Shown: piece by piece, positions 1 to 11,900 of the stretch
How the letters are laid out: every line of letters begins with the position of its first letter
Position numbering within the stretch: the stretch's first letter is position 1
From: Tubiluchus corallicola
Lineage: Eukaryota; Priapulida; Priapulimorpha; Priapulimorphida; Tubiluchidae
Length of the DNA stretch: 64,000 nucleotides
Direction of reading: 5' to 3'
Assembly: GCA_030141605.1 (NCBI GenBank)
Contig: JAQGDQ010000095.1
Location: forward strand, 248,001-312,000
Notes under the pieces: generated by a model
The model's input: only the letters and a program-made list of their open reading frames with translations
What the model was told of the DNA's origin: nothing
Database searches by the model: none
Position numbers and translations under genes: made by a program

Positions 1-1006
1 TTAGGTGGCAAGGCCAGTTGCTACCATAACTATAGTAGTATAATTTGAAGCCAACCACAAATCAATGAATTGCAAGATAACACTTTTAAGTTTAGGCCAG
101 TGGCGTGCTGTCCATACATGCAAGGCATGCACTGCATGCTTCTAATTTTCAAGAAGTAATTACAATGTAAAAAGCGCTTGTAAATATTTCTAATAATTAA
201 CTACTATTACTAATACTTATTAGGTTTTCGGAAACCATTACACTATGCAAGTGACACAGCTACCTGCATTCACTGTATTTTCCAACGTGAAAACACACTC
301 ATTGCAATTTAGACAGGGCGCTTGAAGGCGTGGCTTAATCGAAACTTAATCAGCGCCTGCATTGTTTTTATCCCAGGCCTATCCGCGGCGAGAGAAATGC
401 CACAGTTTGTTTAACTTGGTTTATCACTGGCCCAACTACACGTGAATATCTATGGGCATCACATGGTTTGTTTGAGCCATTTTTTAATACGTACGAGTAC
501 TACAGTTTATCAGGGTACTGTACAGCTTTGCAGAGTACTAGATAATAACTGACGTAGTGTCTACGTGTTTTGCTAATTACCGTGTGTATCGTTTAGATTT
601 TTCATTGCGTTAATTTCAGCCTGCTAGTATTTTCATTGCTTTAGTATAATTATCTGATCATAGGACTTTAGTGTGGAGTTAATGCAGTAGTTGAGCTTCA
701 GTATGCCATATGCGGGAAGAGCATGTGTGGTAAGCATTTCGTTTACATCGTTTCTAAATTAACTTATTTATAATTAGCTAGGATGCAAGGTTTGGTTTTA
801 AAACAATGTACAGCTTTGGTACAAGCGATAGACTGCATCATTGCAATTGAATTACACTATCTAGTTGTAGCCTTGATCTGGGTCAGTTACAAAAAATACC
901 AGACATTAGAACTCTTCCGATGTGAAATTTTTAATTGACATTTTAGTGACAACCTTCCTTTCCCGATTTACTACCAATTGCTACCTCAACGTAAACATAG
1001 CATATA
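1..1006. other. AT-rich non-coding stretch at the left edge
   Basis: No convincing coding exon is visible on either strand. Around 97-153 there is a short stretch built on GCATGC-type palindromic words (ATGCAAGGCATGCACTGCAT), which looks like the edge of an interspersed repeat. If COG6 continues leftward this is intronic; its missing C-terminal exons were looked for here and not found. Confidence 0.4.
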
Positions 1007-1231
1007 ATGCGAATGAGTGAGATAGAACTTCCCTTCCCTTTGCAGGAAATAGAATCGCTCGTCGTCGGTGCTAGGCAACGCGAAAAAATTGTCTGGGAAT
1101 GGAGCAGACAGAACAGGGGTGTGCAACTGGCCAGATTAAAGACAATATTCTGTGATTCACGCATGACTTATGAAGCTGCTAAATTTAGGAACTTCCACCA
1201 GGTTTATGGCTTCAAGTTGATTAGCAAAATG
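1007..1231 (+). CDS. possible coding exon of unknown gene or transposon
   Basis: An open stretch starting MRMSEIELPFPLQEIESLVV and running about 75 codons to ...GFKLISKM, where a good donor (ATG|GTAAGA) occurs. Composition is balanced and rich in charged residues, unlike most random frames nearby, and the GC content is locally higher. I recognise no family. It lies antisense to, and left of, the visible COG6 exons, so it could be a transposon-derived exon or chance. Confidence 0.2.
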
Positions 1232-1318
1232 GTAAGAACCCGACAATTCCACAAAAGACAATTGAGTTTTAATATATTTATATGGAACCAGTTCAGATAT
1301 GTTATGAATCATGAGTAA

Positions 1319-2392
1319 GATTTTGATTGAAAGGTTTACAGCAGTCTTTTAGTGGGTAACTTATTTGCACATTAGAACAAAAAGCCATAAAGGTTTCCTA
1401 AATTTTCTTTCCCAAGTTTTGAGCTTATAGTTTGGTTGTATTACTTTGCACTGCAGCATTACCGTCAATTTTATGTGATTTTCGGGCTTTCTGTGACTAG
1501 TCAGTGAATTTATACAAACAAATTGCTGGGTGCAGATTTTAAAATCGTAAGCGAGATCATTTATTAATAAGTCAATAGTTTTACATTTATAAACATTTTT
1601 CTAAGCAGATAATGAATAAAAATTGTATTTATTTTAATGCTGGTACTAAATAAAATGAGTTTAGTTGATTGCAGCTCTGTTCTCACTGTCTTTCTGGATG
1701 TTTTCTGTCCCTGTGTGTAGACCACTTTCGATAGATAAGTGAATTTAGTTCAAAGATCGCCTATCTGTTTAAATGTAAATAAACTATTATTATATTATTT
1801 TGCTGTAATTGCCAAGTGCTGCAGAAATGTCACTCATTTGAATGTAGGATTTTATGCAAGGTAAACCAGGATTTCAGCTACTATTGGCCAACAGATATTT
1901 ATTTCTGCTTATTCTAGTTTTCTATAACAAAATAATACCGCATCAATAAAGTTTTATCTGTATCCGGAATTGTTGTTTCGATAAAGTAATGAATTTTCAA
2001 GTAGGTAAGAACTTGGTTGTACTTGTACAATACATTCTCAAGTATTTTAGGTAAGGCCTGGACAACAGAAATGGATTGTTGGTTGTCTGCAGGGGTATTC
2101 AAATAGCAACAATCTATTCTTATCATTAGCTACAAAAATTATAGACAAATTTGCCTAAAAATTGACTTATTATAAGTTAATTTTTCACGTTTGAGGACCA
2201 AAATTTACATCTCATTTGAAGCCTCCAAAATACCTTAAAATACAAGAAAATGCGTTGGTGGCAGGGGCTCCGCCCCATACCCCACAGAGGGAGTTTACAG
2301 CACTACCCCAGACCCCCTAGCTGGTTGCAAACATCATTCCACCACCCACTACACACCACTGGTTTGAACTATTATGCAGTGAAATTTCAGTA
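1319..2392. other. non-coding, probably intronic or intergenic
   Basis: AT-rich with no supported exon. From about 2250 to 2370 there is a GC-rich patch with the palindromic word GGGGCTCCGCCCC followed by ACCCCACAGAGGG and AGACCCCCTAGC, the type of sequence found in dispersed repeats. Nothing else stands out. Confidence 0.35.
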
Positions 2393-2954
2393 CAGTGTTC
2401 CCTCGCTACTTCTCGGTTCGTTTAGCTGGACTCGCTGTTTCGCGGGTTTTCAAAAATATTAATGTAAAATATTTACCGCGGCATTTTTGCTGTTTCGCGG
2501 GTTTTTGCGGTACTCCGTCTAAAGTCTTTTTGCACATGCGTAGTACGTACTGTACAGTAATGTACAGATTTGATGAATTTTGCATAAAAAATCACAAAAT
2601 GTATAAAAATATATTAAAAATATTAATTCTAACATTAAAAGAATATTATAAATCATAAAACATTACCATTTACAGTAAATAGTGTATTTATTCGGCGGAT
2701 GAATACATACCAAAAACGAAATGTAGTACTTGAGATCTTCATCTCCATCGTCATCATTACTGCACAGCTAATTCATCATCATCATTCTAGCTGTAGGACG
2801 TATCTTCAATGGTGAGTATAAGAGTGTGGGAGGGTTTATAAAGACTTAAAATAATGTATAACTACTAAAATAAGTATAAGTCTCTACTTCGTTGAAATTC
2901 ACTTATCGCGGGTGGGCCTGGAACAGAACACCCGTGATAAGTGAGGGAACACTG
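2393..2954. mobile_element. TA-flanked non-autonomous DNA transposon (pogo/Tigger-like MITE)
   Basis: The element begins CAGTGTTCCCTCGC and ends with the reverse complement (GTGAGGGAACACTG); TA dinucleotides at 2391-2392 and 2955-2956 form the target duplication expected of Tc1/mariner/pogo insertion. The similarity of the ends continues inward: the right end read in reverse has the same CTTATCACGGG-type words as CTTCTCGGTTCG at the left. The 562-bp interior has no intact transposase. Superfamily assignment rests on the TA duplication and TIR style, so pogo/Tigger is an inference. Confidence 0.75.
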
Positions 2955-3366
2955 TACTTGTAATTGTTGGGGCTTGGAAGGCCAGCTGCGCTGCTGGAAA
3001 AATCAATATATTTTCTTTTTATAACAGGAAGCCTATTTATAAAATGAACAAGATCGCAACTATAATAGTTCAGTTATTGCATAATTATTATGCACAACAT
3101 TACACCTGCAGATTCTGTCTGCTGACAAGTTTTTGAGTATGACGCTGTACGTAGGGACAAATTGCAACATATGCAGGCGCATATAAAATGTTACCTCAAG
3201 TAATAATTAGGTTGTAACTTTGATGAGTATTAGAATGTAGAACAGTTTTGCCTTTTTTATTAATAAAAAGAGGAAATCATCAAAAGTCTTTTCTATTAAA
3301 CTTCACTACTGTTTTTGAAATCAATCACACTACGAAAGATACCTAATTTAAAAACAGAATAGTTAC

Positions 3367-5948
3367 CTCCTCTAGTTAGGGCATCAATAAAACCTTTGAC
3401 AACAGCATTTCTTCTGGCTGTAGCAAACTCATCTAGCGAATATTGAAACAACACTGGTCGTTCATACAGTGCTGCCATAGCTTGACATAATGTAGGCGAA
3501 ATATCAGGAGAATCACCATTCAATACTCTGCATTCACCTACAGTAAGTTTAATCACAAATGTTTGAGCTACAAAAAGTGAAACAATATTAGTACAATTAC
3601 TGTAATTAAGAATGTGGTGCAAAAAGCGTGCCTTGGTAAATCGACTAAGCCTTTTACGAGTAGAGTAAATGTGCAAAGTAGGATCCTCAGCTTGGTCCTG
3701 CACTTGTCAATGTGATTATTGGTGTTGCGAAATGCTTATTGTGGAAGAAAAGTGACAAAGATAATGTAAGCAGCTCCTAGTGAACTGCTTACTTAGATGG
3801 TGTTCTAAAAATTTGCTTTAAAATCAAATGCATGGCTAATGTTTGACGGTAACTGATTACCATGACAAAATAGCTAGGCAGTTTTCTCAAAAAGCAAAAA
3901 AGCAGCAAATCACAACAATGCTTTAACTGCACAAATATTGCAACTATTACATGTAATAACATTGGGAGCATTTAAACACCACCACAAATAAAATATACTT
4001 TAATTTAAAAACCAGTTGAGTGCTCCAAGATTATTTATATTTCTACAAAGCAGAGCACAAGTATTGAACAATAGCAAATACCTTGTGTCCATCTGTATAG
4101 TCTTTCATAAGCAGCCTCCTGATGCAATGCCATTGATTCCATAATCTCTAAACTAATGAAAGGTAGAAAAATTATTATCACTAAGCAGTATGTCAGCTGC
4201 TAATCAGTGCTATTATTTTGCTAATCAGTGGTCAGCTGCCAAAAAATCTATCAGTAAGCATAAATTAATTTCAAATTTTGAATAATTTATTTACATAATA
4301 ACAAATTTACTTTTAAAAACAGCTTAAGTTTTAAGTGATCTATAAAAGGTGGATTTAAAAAAATGAATAAATGTTGGACTGGTTTAATATAGACAGCGCT
4401 AAGGCTTGAAAACCAATAATACAAAATACCTGAAAAAATTCCAAAACTACACATTGGAGTTTTAAACTTATGCTTACCCAGCAGTTTGTTGCTTTGTTCT
4501 CAGAAGAATTTTGCACTCATTATGAATCTGCTTTACTCTTGCCAAGGCAGCAAAAAAATTCTGAAGATATAAAGGAAGTGTCCCATTAATATGTAGACTG
4601 CTATCTGTCAAAGCATTATAAATGTGTGGCTTTGTTTTGCCAAACACAAAACAAGTCATTGACAGATACTGACATTATACCATAAGTGCCAGGGTCGCAC
4701 AGTATCAAAAAAAAAAAAAACTTAGAAACATGAAATCAACTGACTCCCACATTTTAGCAGCACTAGTTGACAGTGAGGCTATTTTCTGCATACTGTCATC
4801 ACACATGTTGTTCAAGTATATTTACAATGGACTAAGGTAAAGTGTAAGGTAGCAATCCAACACAATGAACAAATGCATTAAGTTGATAATCAATATTATT
4901 AAAAATTAAAGTCTCAAAAATCAAGCATTTTAACTAAGTTATCCTGTCTTTCTCAAAAATGCCAAATTACCTCATTCAAGCTACCATCTCTTGTGCCACG
5001 TAAAGTTTTAATTTCTTCTGGAGTTAACTGAAACTTTTGGAGGAACGTGTCAGCTATTTTAGCTTGCATTTCCAGCCGCTGACTAAAAAGAGAAATATAA
5101 TAATAAAACTTATAATAATAACACAGTAGTGGCAAATTTTCTGTTGAAATGTTTGTGAGATGGAATAATGTAACTAAGATGGGGGTTTTCAATTGCCCAC
5201 CAATCGACAATAAGAGTCAAATTATCAGTTTTTTGGCTACTGCATTTCTTCACCGATCTGAATGTGGTTCAAGAGTTAAGCTCCCCGCATGTTAAAGTAG
5301 CCAACTTCACGCAATTCCTGTGTAAAGAACTGGAAGCACTGCATTTTTTATTTTACGTTTTTAGTTACCGCATGGCCAGTTTTGTACAGATTGGCTCTAG
5401 ACGTGAAGTGCTACCATGACATGGCTTCCTTGAGCCAAATTTCAGCTTTCTAGGTGATCTACAGGTGCAGAATCAAAGTACAAGCAAACATGAATGGCAG
5501 CAACAACAATACTACACCCCTTTATTGGTTACTTTGCAACTAGTAAATAATATTATCAAACATTCTGAACTATGTAAAGAAATGGCTTGAAAAGTTTAAA
5601 TTACGAGAAAACTATTTTCTAAAAAACAAAGCAAAAAATAAAATGAATTAAGTTAAGTTGTTGACAGTACCTTTCAGCTTGCAATTTGGTTGTCTTTGTG
5701 ATAAGTTCATGTGTTTGCTCTTTTGTGGTCTACAAAAAAACATTAATATTTTTACTGTCTCCATTATTAGATTCAATAGTGATGCTAAAGATCAATAATG
5801 ATGCTTGTAAGCAAGTGCTCAAAGCTTTATAGCTCAGTGACGATGTGCACAGCCCACTGGCACTATGGCCATTTTGACTAGCAAAGTTAAGTGCCAAGGC
5901 TGGTTATTGAATTGATGGCTGAACTGCACATGCACAGGCGCATGCACG

Positions 5949-5988
<40 letters not shown>

Positions 5989-8900
5989 GAAAGTAGCTAA
6001 GCTGCCTTAGGTTACTACAAGTCTGAGTCAAGTCTCTGTGGCCTAAGCCCAAGTTTGAGTCAAGCCTCGATTCGTCTCGATTCATTACGCACAACTTTAA
6101 GTTGAGGTTTCAAGTCATTATGTCCATTTATTTTATCGTGTGAATAACCAATTGTTTACCAAACTAGATGATGCTGATTTTATCTCACAACTAACAGCAG
6201 ACATAATACGCCTCAACGAACCTCATTCAGATTATTCAAAAATGCTTAAAGCTCCTGGCTACTCCTGTTTGCAAAACTGTCGACCCAAATATGGAAAGCG
6301 AGTCTTTGGAGGTGTAGCAGCTTTTGTTAAAAATACATTACGCAAAGGAATAAAATTTCTGCCACTGAGTTGTTCTGAATACATTTGGCTAAAATTGGAT
6401 AAATGATATTTCCACTTAAAAAAAAGATCAATATTAATATGCTGTTTATATACCGCCAAAAGACTCGTCTTACACAGCTAGAAATTGCAATGAGCTAGAT
6501 TTATATAAATTGTTAGAAGAAAATATTTTTAAATTTAAAGAGTTTATGAATGGTGACATCATTTTAATCGGAAATTTTAATTCGAAAACCAATACTGAAC
6601 TAGATTACATGGCGAATGATTATGAACGTATATGCTCTTACCACCTGATTATGTATGTGATAGTTATATGCTCAAAAGGAATAGCCAGGATAATTACCCT
6701 GATTACGGTCAGAAACTTCTTGAGCTATGTAAATCGTGCAGTCTTAGAATTCTGGATGGGCGTACATTGGGAGATTCTATTGGCAGATTTTCGTTTTATA
6801 ATGTTAGGGGCTCTAGCATCATTGATTATGCTGTTGTTAGTAGTGATTTGATAGATAAAGTAGTATCGTTTGATACTGATATGGTCTTACTTTCTTGTTC
6901 CCAGTCAGGATTGTAACAATGCCTTAATAAGCTGAATAATTATTGTAGCGAATGGGTTCTGAAAGTTAACGCTAAAAAGAAAGAAATTGTTTTTAACAAA
7001 GCAGCAGAATTCTAAAAGACTTAAACTTTACCTATGTGTCTGATAAGCTGAAAATAGTTCAATCCTATACATACTTAGAGGTCAAATTCTTTGTGTCTGG
7101 TGCTTTCAAGCAAAGCTGTACCAAACTAATAGACAAAGGGCGAAAAGCTTTTTACTGCATGAAAAAGTACATCTCAAACTGCACAAACTCACATTCTATC
7201 AAATTATTTGTAGAACCTGTAGAACTGTAGAAGCCTATCATGCTAGATGGCTCTTGTGTATGGGGACCTAGCATTATTAAAATTATAAACAATTTCATGT
7301 TCATATTCATGAAATATATATTCAAACTAAATTTGAACATATTCACATATATTCAACATATTCAAACTAAATTTGACAGTGTGTCAAGGACACAATCCGC
7401 TACTGGATACATGTTATTAGCCAACCTTATGATAGTAATGTATACCAAGCTTATAACGAAAACCGAAACTTAGCTGAGAACTGTTTTTGTTGAACTACTT
7501 TTGTTAAGTATATATTATGTGTATTTTGCTTTGAACATGCTTGTAATAACCAGACAATGTTTTCACCCAAGCGACTACTTTATAAATTGGAAGAAAAATT
7601 AAAAACTGATTATATTCTGCTTTGGAAAGAAGAAATCCATCAAGATAATAAACCTGACGGACAAAACAAACTGCAAACGTATCGAACCTCCAAAAAACAA
7701 TATCAACTGGAAAACTATTTACTTAGTGGTTATTCCACAGAGGGCGGTACGTTAAAACAGGTGTGAATTGTATATGCTCATACTGTTTAAGAAATGAAAT
7801 CAAAGACAAATTACGCTATACATGCCCATACTACAATGATCTTAGAGAAAAACTATATAATAACATCAACGTAATTACGCCAGAATTTTTCCATATGAGC
7901 GATGCTGATAAATTTTTATTCTTGATGGGAAGTAGTGATTTAGAAGTAATTAAGGCATCTATCGATTGTGTTGAAAAAGCATTTTTAAGACATGATGAAC
8001 AATATGCTATGTAATGATCATATCATTGAAAATGAGGCCTAATGAATGACCAATTTATTTTAAATACTACTCAGTAAACTTTTCATTAAATAACTAATAT
8101 AATTAACAGGAAGATTTAATAATATTTGTTTTATTAGTAATTGTTTTGCCATTATATTTCAAAATTGAAATTGTATGTATTTTTGACACTAATAAAAAAC
8201 TATGTAAATATGTCCATGTCTGAGTCAAGTTCTAAGTCATGTTCAACTTCAAATGGAGTTTCAAGTCATTGTAACGCAGAATTTAATCGATTCTTAAGTT
8301 TCTGTTTAATAGTAATAAACTATTCTTTTTAATTTTGCTTATTACTATACTAAATTTGTTGGGTAAAACTGATGTTTTAAATTTTGCTATACATCTGACT
8401 ACCTGTGGAACACATTATTTTGCAAATGCTTTGTTACGTTATTAGTAATTCAGTAGTTAGTAGGTGTTGTATTGAGTATCTATGTAACATAAAAATGACA
8501 TTACAGTATTACTAGTTAAATTCTACAAGAAGTTATTCAAGTTACTTATTATACTTAAGAAATACGATGTGAAATATCTGACAAACCTGTGTGTTCTTAC
8601 TAACAAACCACTTTTTAACTGAGGGCCACCAAATTAATAGACACACCAGTAGCTGGGTAACTAAATACTTTATTAGCTAGTATAAACAGCCTTCACTTAA
8701 AAAGCTGTATATGATATATTTTTAGTTTTCCTCGAGGGTACAATGCAACGTCGAGGGTACATTTAACGTTGTAATAATACGGGAAAGATTATAACTGAGC
8801 ACAGACGCAAACACTGCCCGTGAACCTCGAGACTTAAGAATTACACTTAATGCATAAGACAAACATGGCTATAGACAACGAATATCGATCAAACATGGGA

Positions 8901-11900
8901 TCCATATGCTTTCGCAAGTACAGTAGGTGCCGCTTGATAGACTCAATCACTTAATTGACTCAAAAACGCCTGGTACGGGCCGCTTCTATTCCAATGTACA
9001 TAAAAACTGTCGGTAATTGACCCAAATAACTCCGCATAATTTACTCAATATTTTTGCTTCACATGCTTCAATAAGACACTTTCATGTGACTAATAAGTTT
9101 TTATGACTTTTATATCATCTTAGTTCGCTTTTGTCCTATAATATACATATAAACAATCATGTACGGTACCGTTTTGTAAGCAGGAATGTTTATCCTGTGC
9201 TAATATGCTAGCCTAATGGTTGCTTTGGCCCGCCTGGCCACTGCAATTAACTTCGTTACCCAAGAAATCCTGGAAGCTAAACATTTAATCACTTGCTTAG
9301 TGATTTGCTTTTGACACTCTGGCTATCTTTGCCAGAAAGTTTAATCAGCTATATGTTGCTGTTATGCCAGGGATGCAGGTACAGTATGGTAAGTACGTCA
9401 CAAAAGCAAGCGGGAGCTAAGGCAAAACTACAGACGAACTTTGTGAGCCAACTTCTTCGCGATGAAATAAAGCAGCCGACTTTGAAGGAATTTTTGCATT
9501 TTTTGCAAATAAACAGACTCGTATGATTTAGAAAAGTATACTTTTTAACTTATTGCCAATTCACTTATATAAATTAGTATTTTAAAATATATTTTTTTAA
9601 TTTTTAACTGCACAAAGGAATTTAGGTATTACTTCGTTTCTAAATGTCATTAAAAACCTTTGCTGTGCATACTAAGCTGGTGACTCATGCTTCTATACTA
9701 GTAATACTAAACCCATCAGTTAATAAGTTCAGTCAGTTAATTGGGTCAAAACACTTCGGTCCCAAAGTGAGTCTATTAAGCAGCACCTACTGTAATAACA
9801 ATGTAACTACTTAGTTATTTTTAAAATACTATATTGCATATATACAATATTAACATACAATCTGAACAAAATGTCACATGCAGTATGCATTAAAAGATTA
9901 CATCTTTTTTATATTTTAATGAAAAATACAGAATTTTATATCAATATCAAAATTTGCAAACCTGTAATCTCTGCAGCATGTCATCACAACACTCTGCCAT
10001 ACCATCAACATCTTTGTGTACAGCATCTAATTGCTGAAAAAGGTTTGTTAAAATAAGCTATCCATTCACTTTATCTTAGAATCTTCATCTTATTATAGAT
10101 ATATTGTGTGTATAAAACAGTTGGCAAAGAAGGTCTTACTTTCCTGTTGATGTTGCAAACTCGACTTATCATGCTTGCTGGTGTATTCGAAATGGTACTA
10201 AATCTAAGGTTCAACAAATATACCACAATACTAACAAATTTTATATCATTTTTATTAAAAACAATCAGCAAATCCACTGAATACTAGCAGCATTGCCTAA
10301 AGAAAATTCTTTGATGATGTGGGATATTTGTCAAACTAATGGTGCTCTTGTTATTAAGAATTTGAAAATTTCACTTAAAGTAATTGTAACTTACTAACCA
10401 TTTGTGAACTACACACAAATAACTAGGTATTGTGATAAGTTCTTACATTAACATAAATTCCAGTATCAAGATTATGCAAAATATCAACTTAAAAAGAAAA
10501 ACATATAAGGCTACACATGTTATAACATCGTAATCATTGTGCCAATAAATAATGTCAAGTGTGCGTAAATATAACAAGTCCAACATACATCTTTTACATG
10601 ACGAAATGCTTCAGCAAACTCCTCATTAATAGATAAGCTTTTCCGTTCGATGTCACTACGTAGATTTCGTCGTGTTCTCAGATTGTTTTCACTGAAGAAT
10701 GCTGATAAACCTTTCAATGCTTCTAACAATTCCTAAATAAGTAATTACTCAATCTCAATTATCAGCCAGTGGAAATTTAATGTAAACAAAAATTTGCTCT
10801 AGACATAAAAATTGCCTTTAAACATTCTTTCTTGACAAGTATTTTGTTTATATAACCATGAGCAACCTGTGTTGAGCAACATGTGCTACACTGCATATAA
10901 GGCAAATTAGTTAATAAAATCCCCTTGTAACGGCCGTTAGTTGGCGTTCTGTCGAAAGATGTGCCAAAATACAATTTACTGCTTTCGTGTGCAACAGCAT
11001 TGTTCTGCTGGTGCTGTTCCTCACTCCGCGCTGATATTATGGATGAAGGACAGGTGCTCACCGGCAAGTCAGAGTCACAGACAACATTGACACATTTTAA
11101 TTGCATTTAGTGACATTATATTGTTAATAAACATATTATGTATTTCATTTAGTGAGTCGCTCATTTATTTTGACAATTGGTGAATGCATTCCTTACATTA
11201 AAACCTCAAAAGTCAACGGACTGCTAAGCAGATCAAAGACAAAGTAATAAACGAGCATTGAACTTCTAATCTGTTGCAACCAGCTATTGCCGTTCTGGCC
11301 GAATTGTGCCGAACCAAGCCAAATGGCAATAAAAATTTACAAAGCCAGTGACGTAGCGAACTGGGTAGGATAAAAAATTTATATACTTTCACTGTTATGA
11401 TCTACTTACAGAAAAAAATCTATTTATCCAAATGACACCCCAACATTTGTAGGACCATGGGAATGAATGTTACATCCCACTGCAGCAGAACTTTTCTCCA
11501 CGCAAATTACTTAAGTTAATTAGGCGTGTTGGAAATATTTTTAAAAGCTCAACTATGACTTAACTAACATTTAGACAAATTCTGATAATTCCAGAATTTC
11601 TGGTGTTATATTAATTTGCCATTTTGTCGAAACTGACTTTGTAAAATTAGCCACAGGTGGAAGGCTAAGCCCGATCACAGACCTCTTAACCTGAAGAGAA
11701 AGCAAATCTGGAGACTTTTCAAAAAAAGTTGAAAAAAAAGCCTGAAGAGGGTTTTACATATATTAATAATACACTAGCCAAAGCGCTGCAAAAAGTTTTG
11801 CATATAAATCCACTTATGATCAATACTGAGCGAACATCCTACACAGTGTTCATTTATTTACATAAAGCAGAGCCAGCAGTAGCTTTTGTTGAAGCAAAAT

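Noticed and set aside
1-12. TTAGG at the very start, possible telomeric repeat
   Set aside because: A single unit, not repeated.
10777-11106. 109-codon minus-strand open frame between COG6 exons 1 and 2
   Set aside because: COG6 exons 1 and 2 join in phase without it, and no motif or suitable splice pair supports it.
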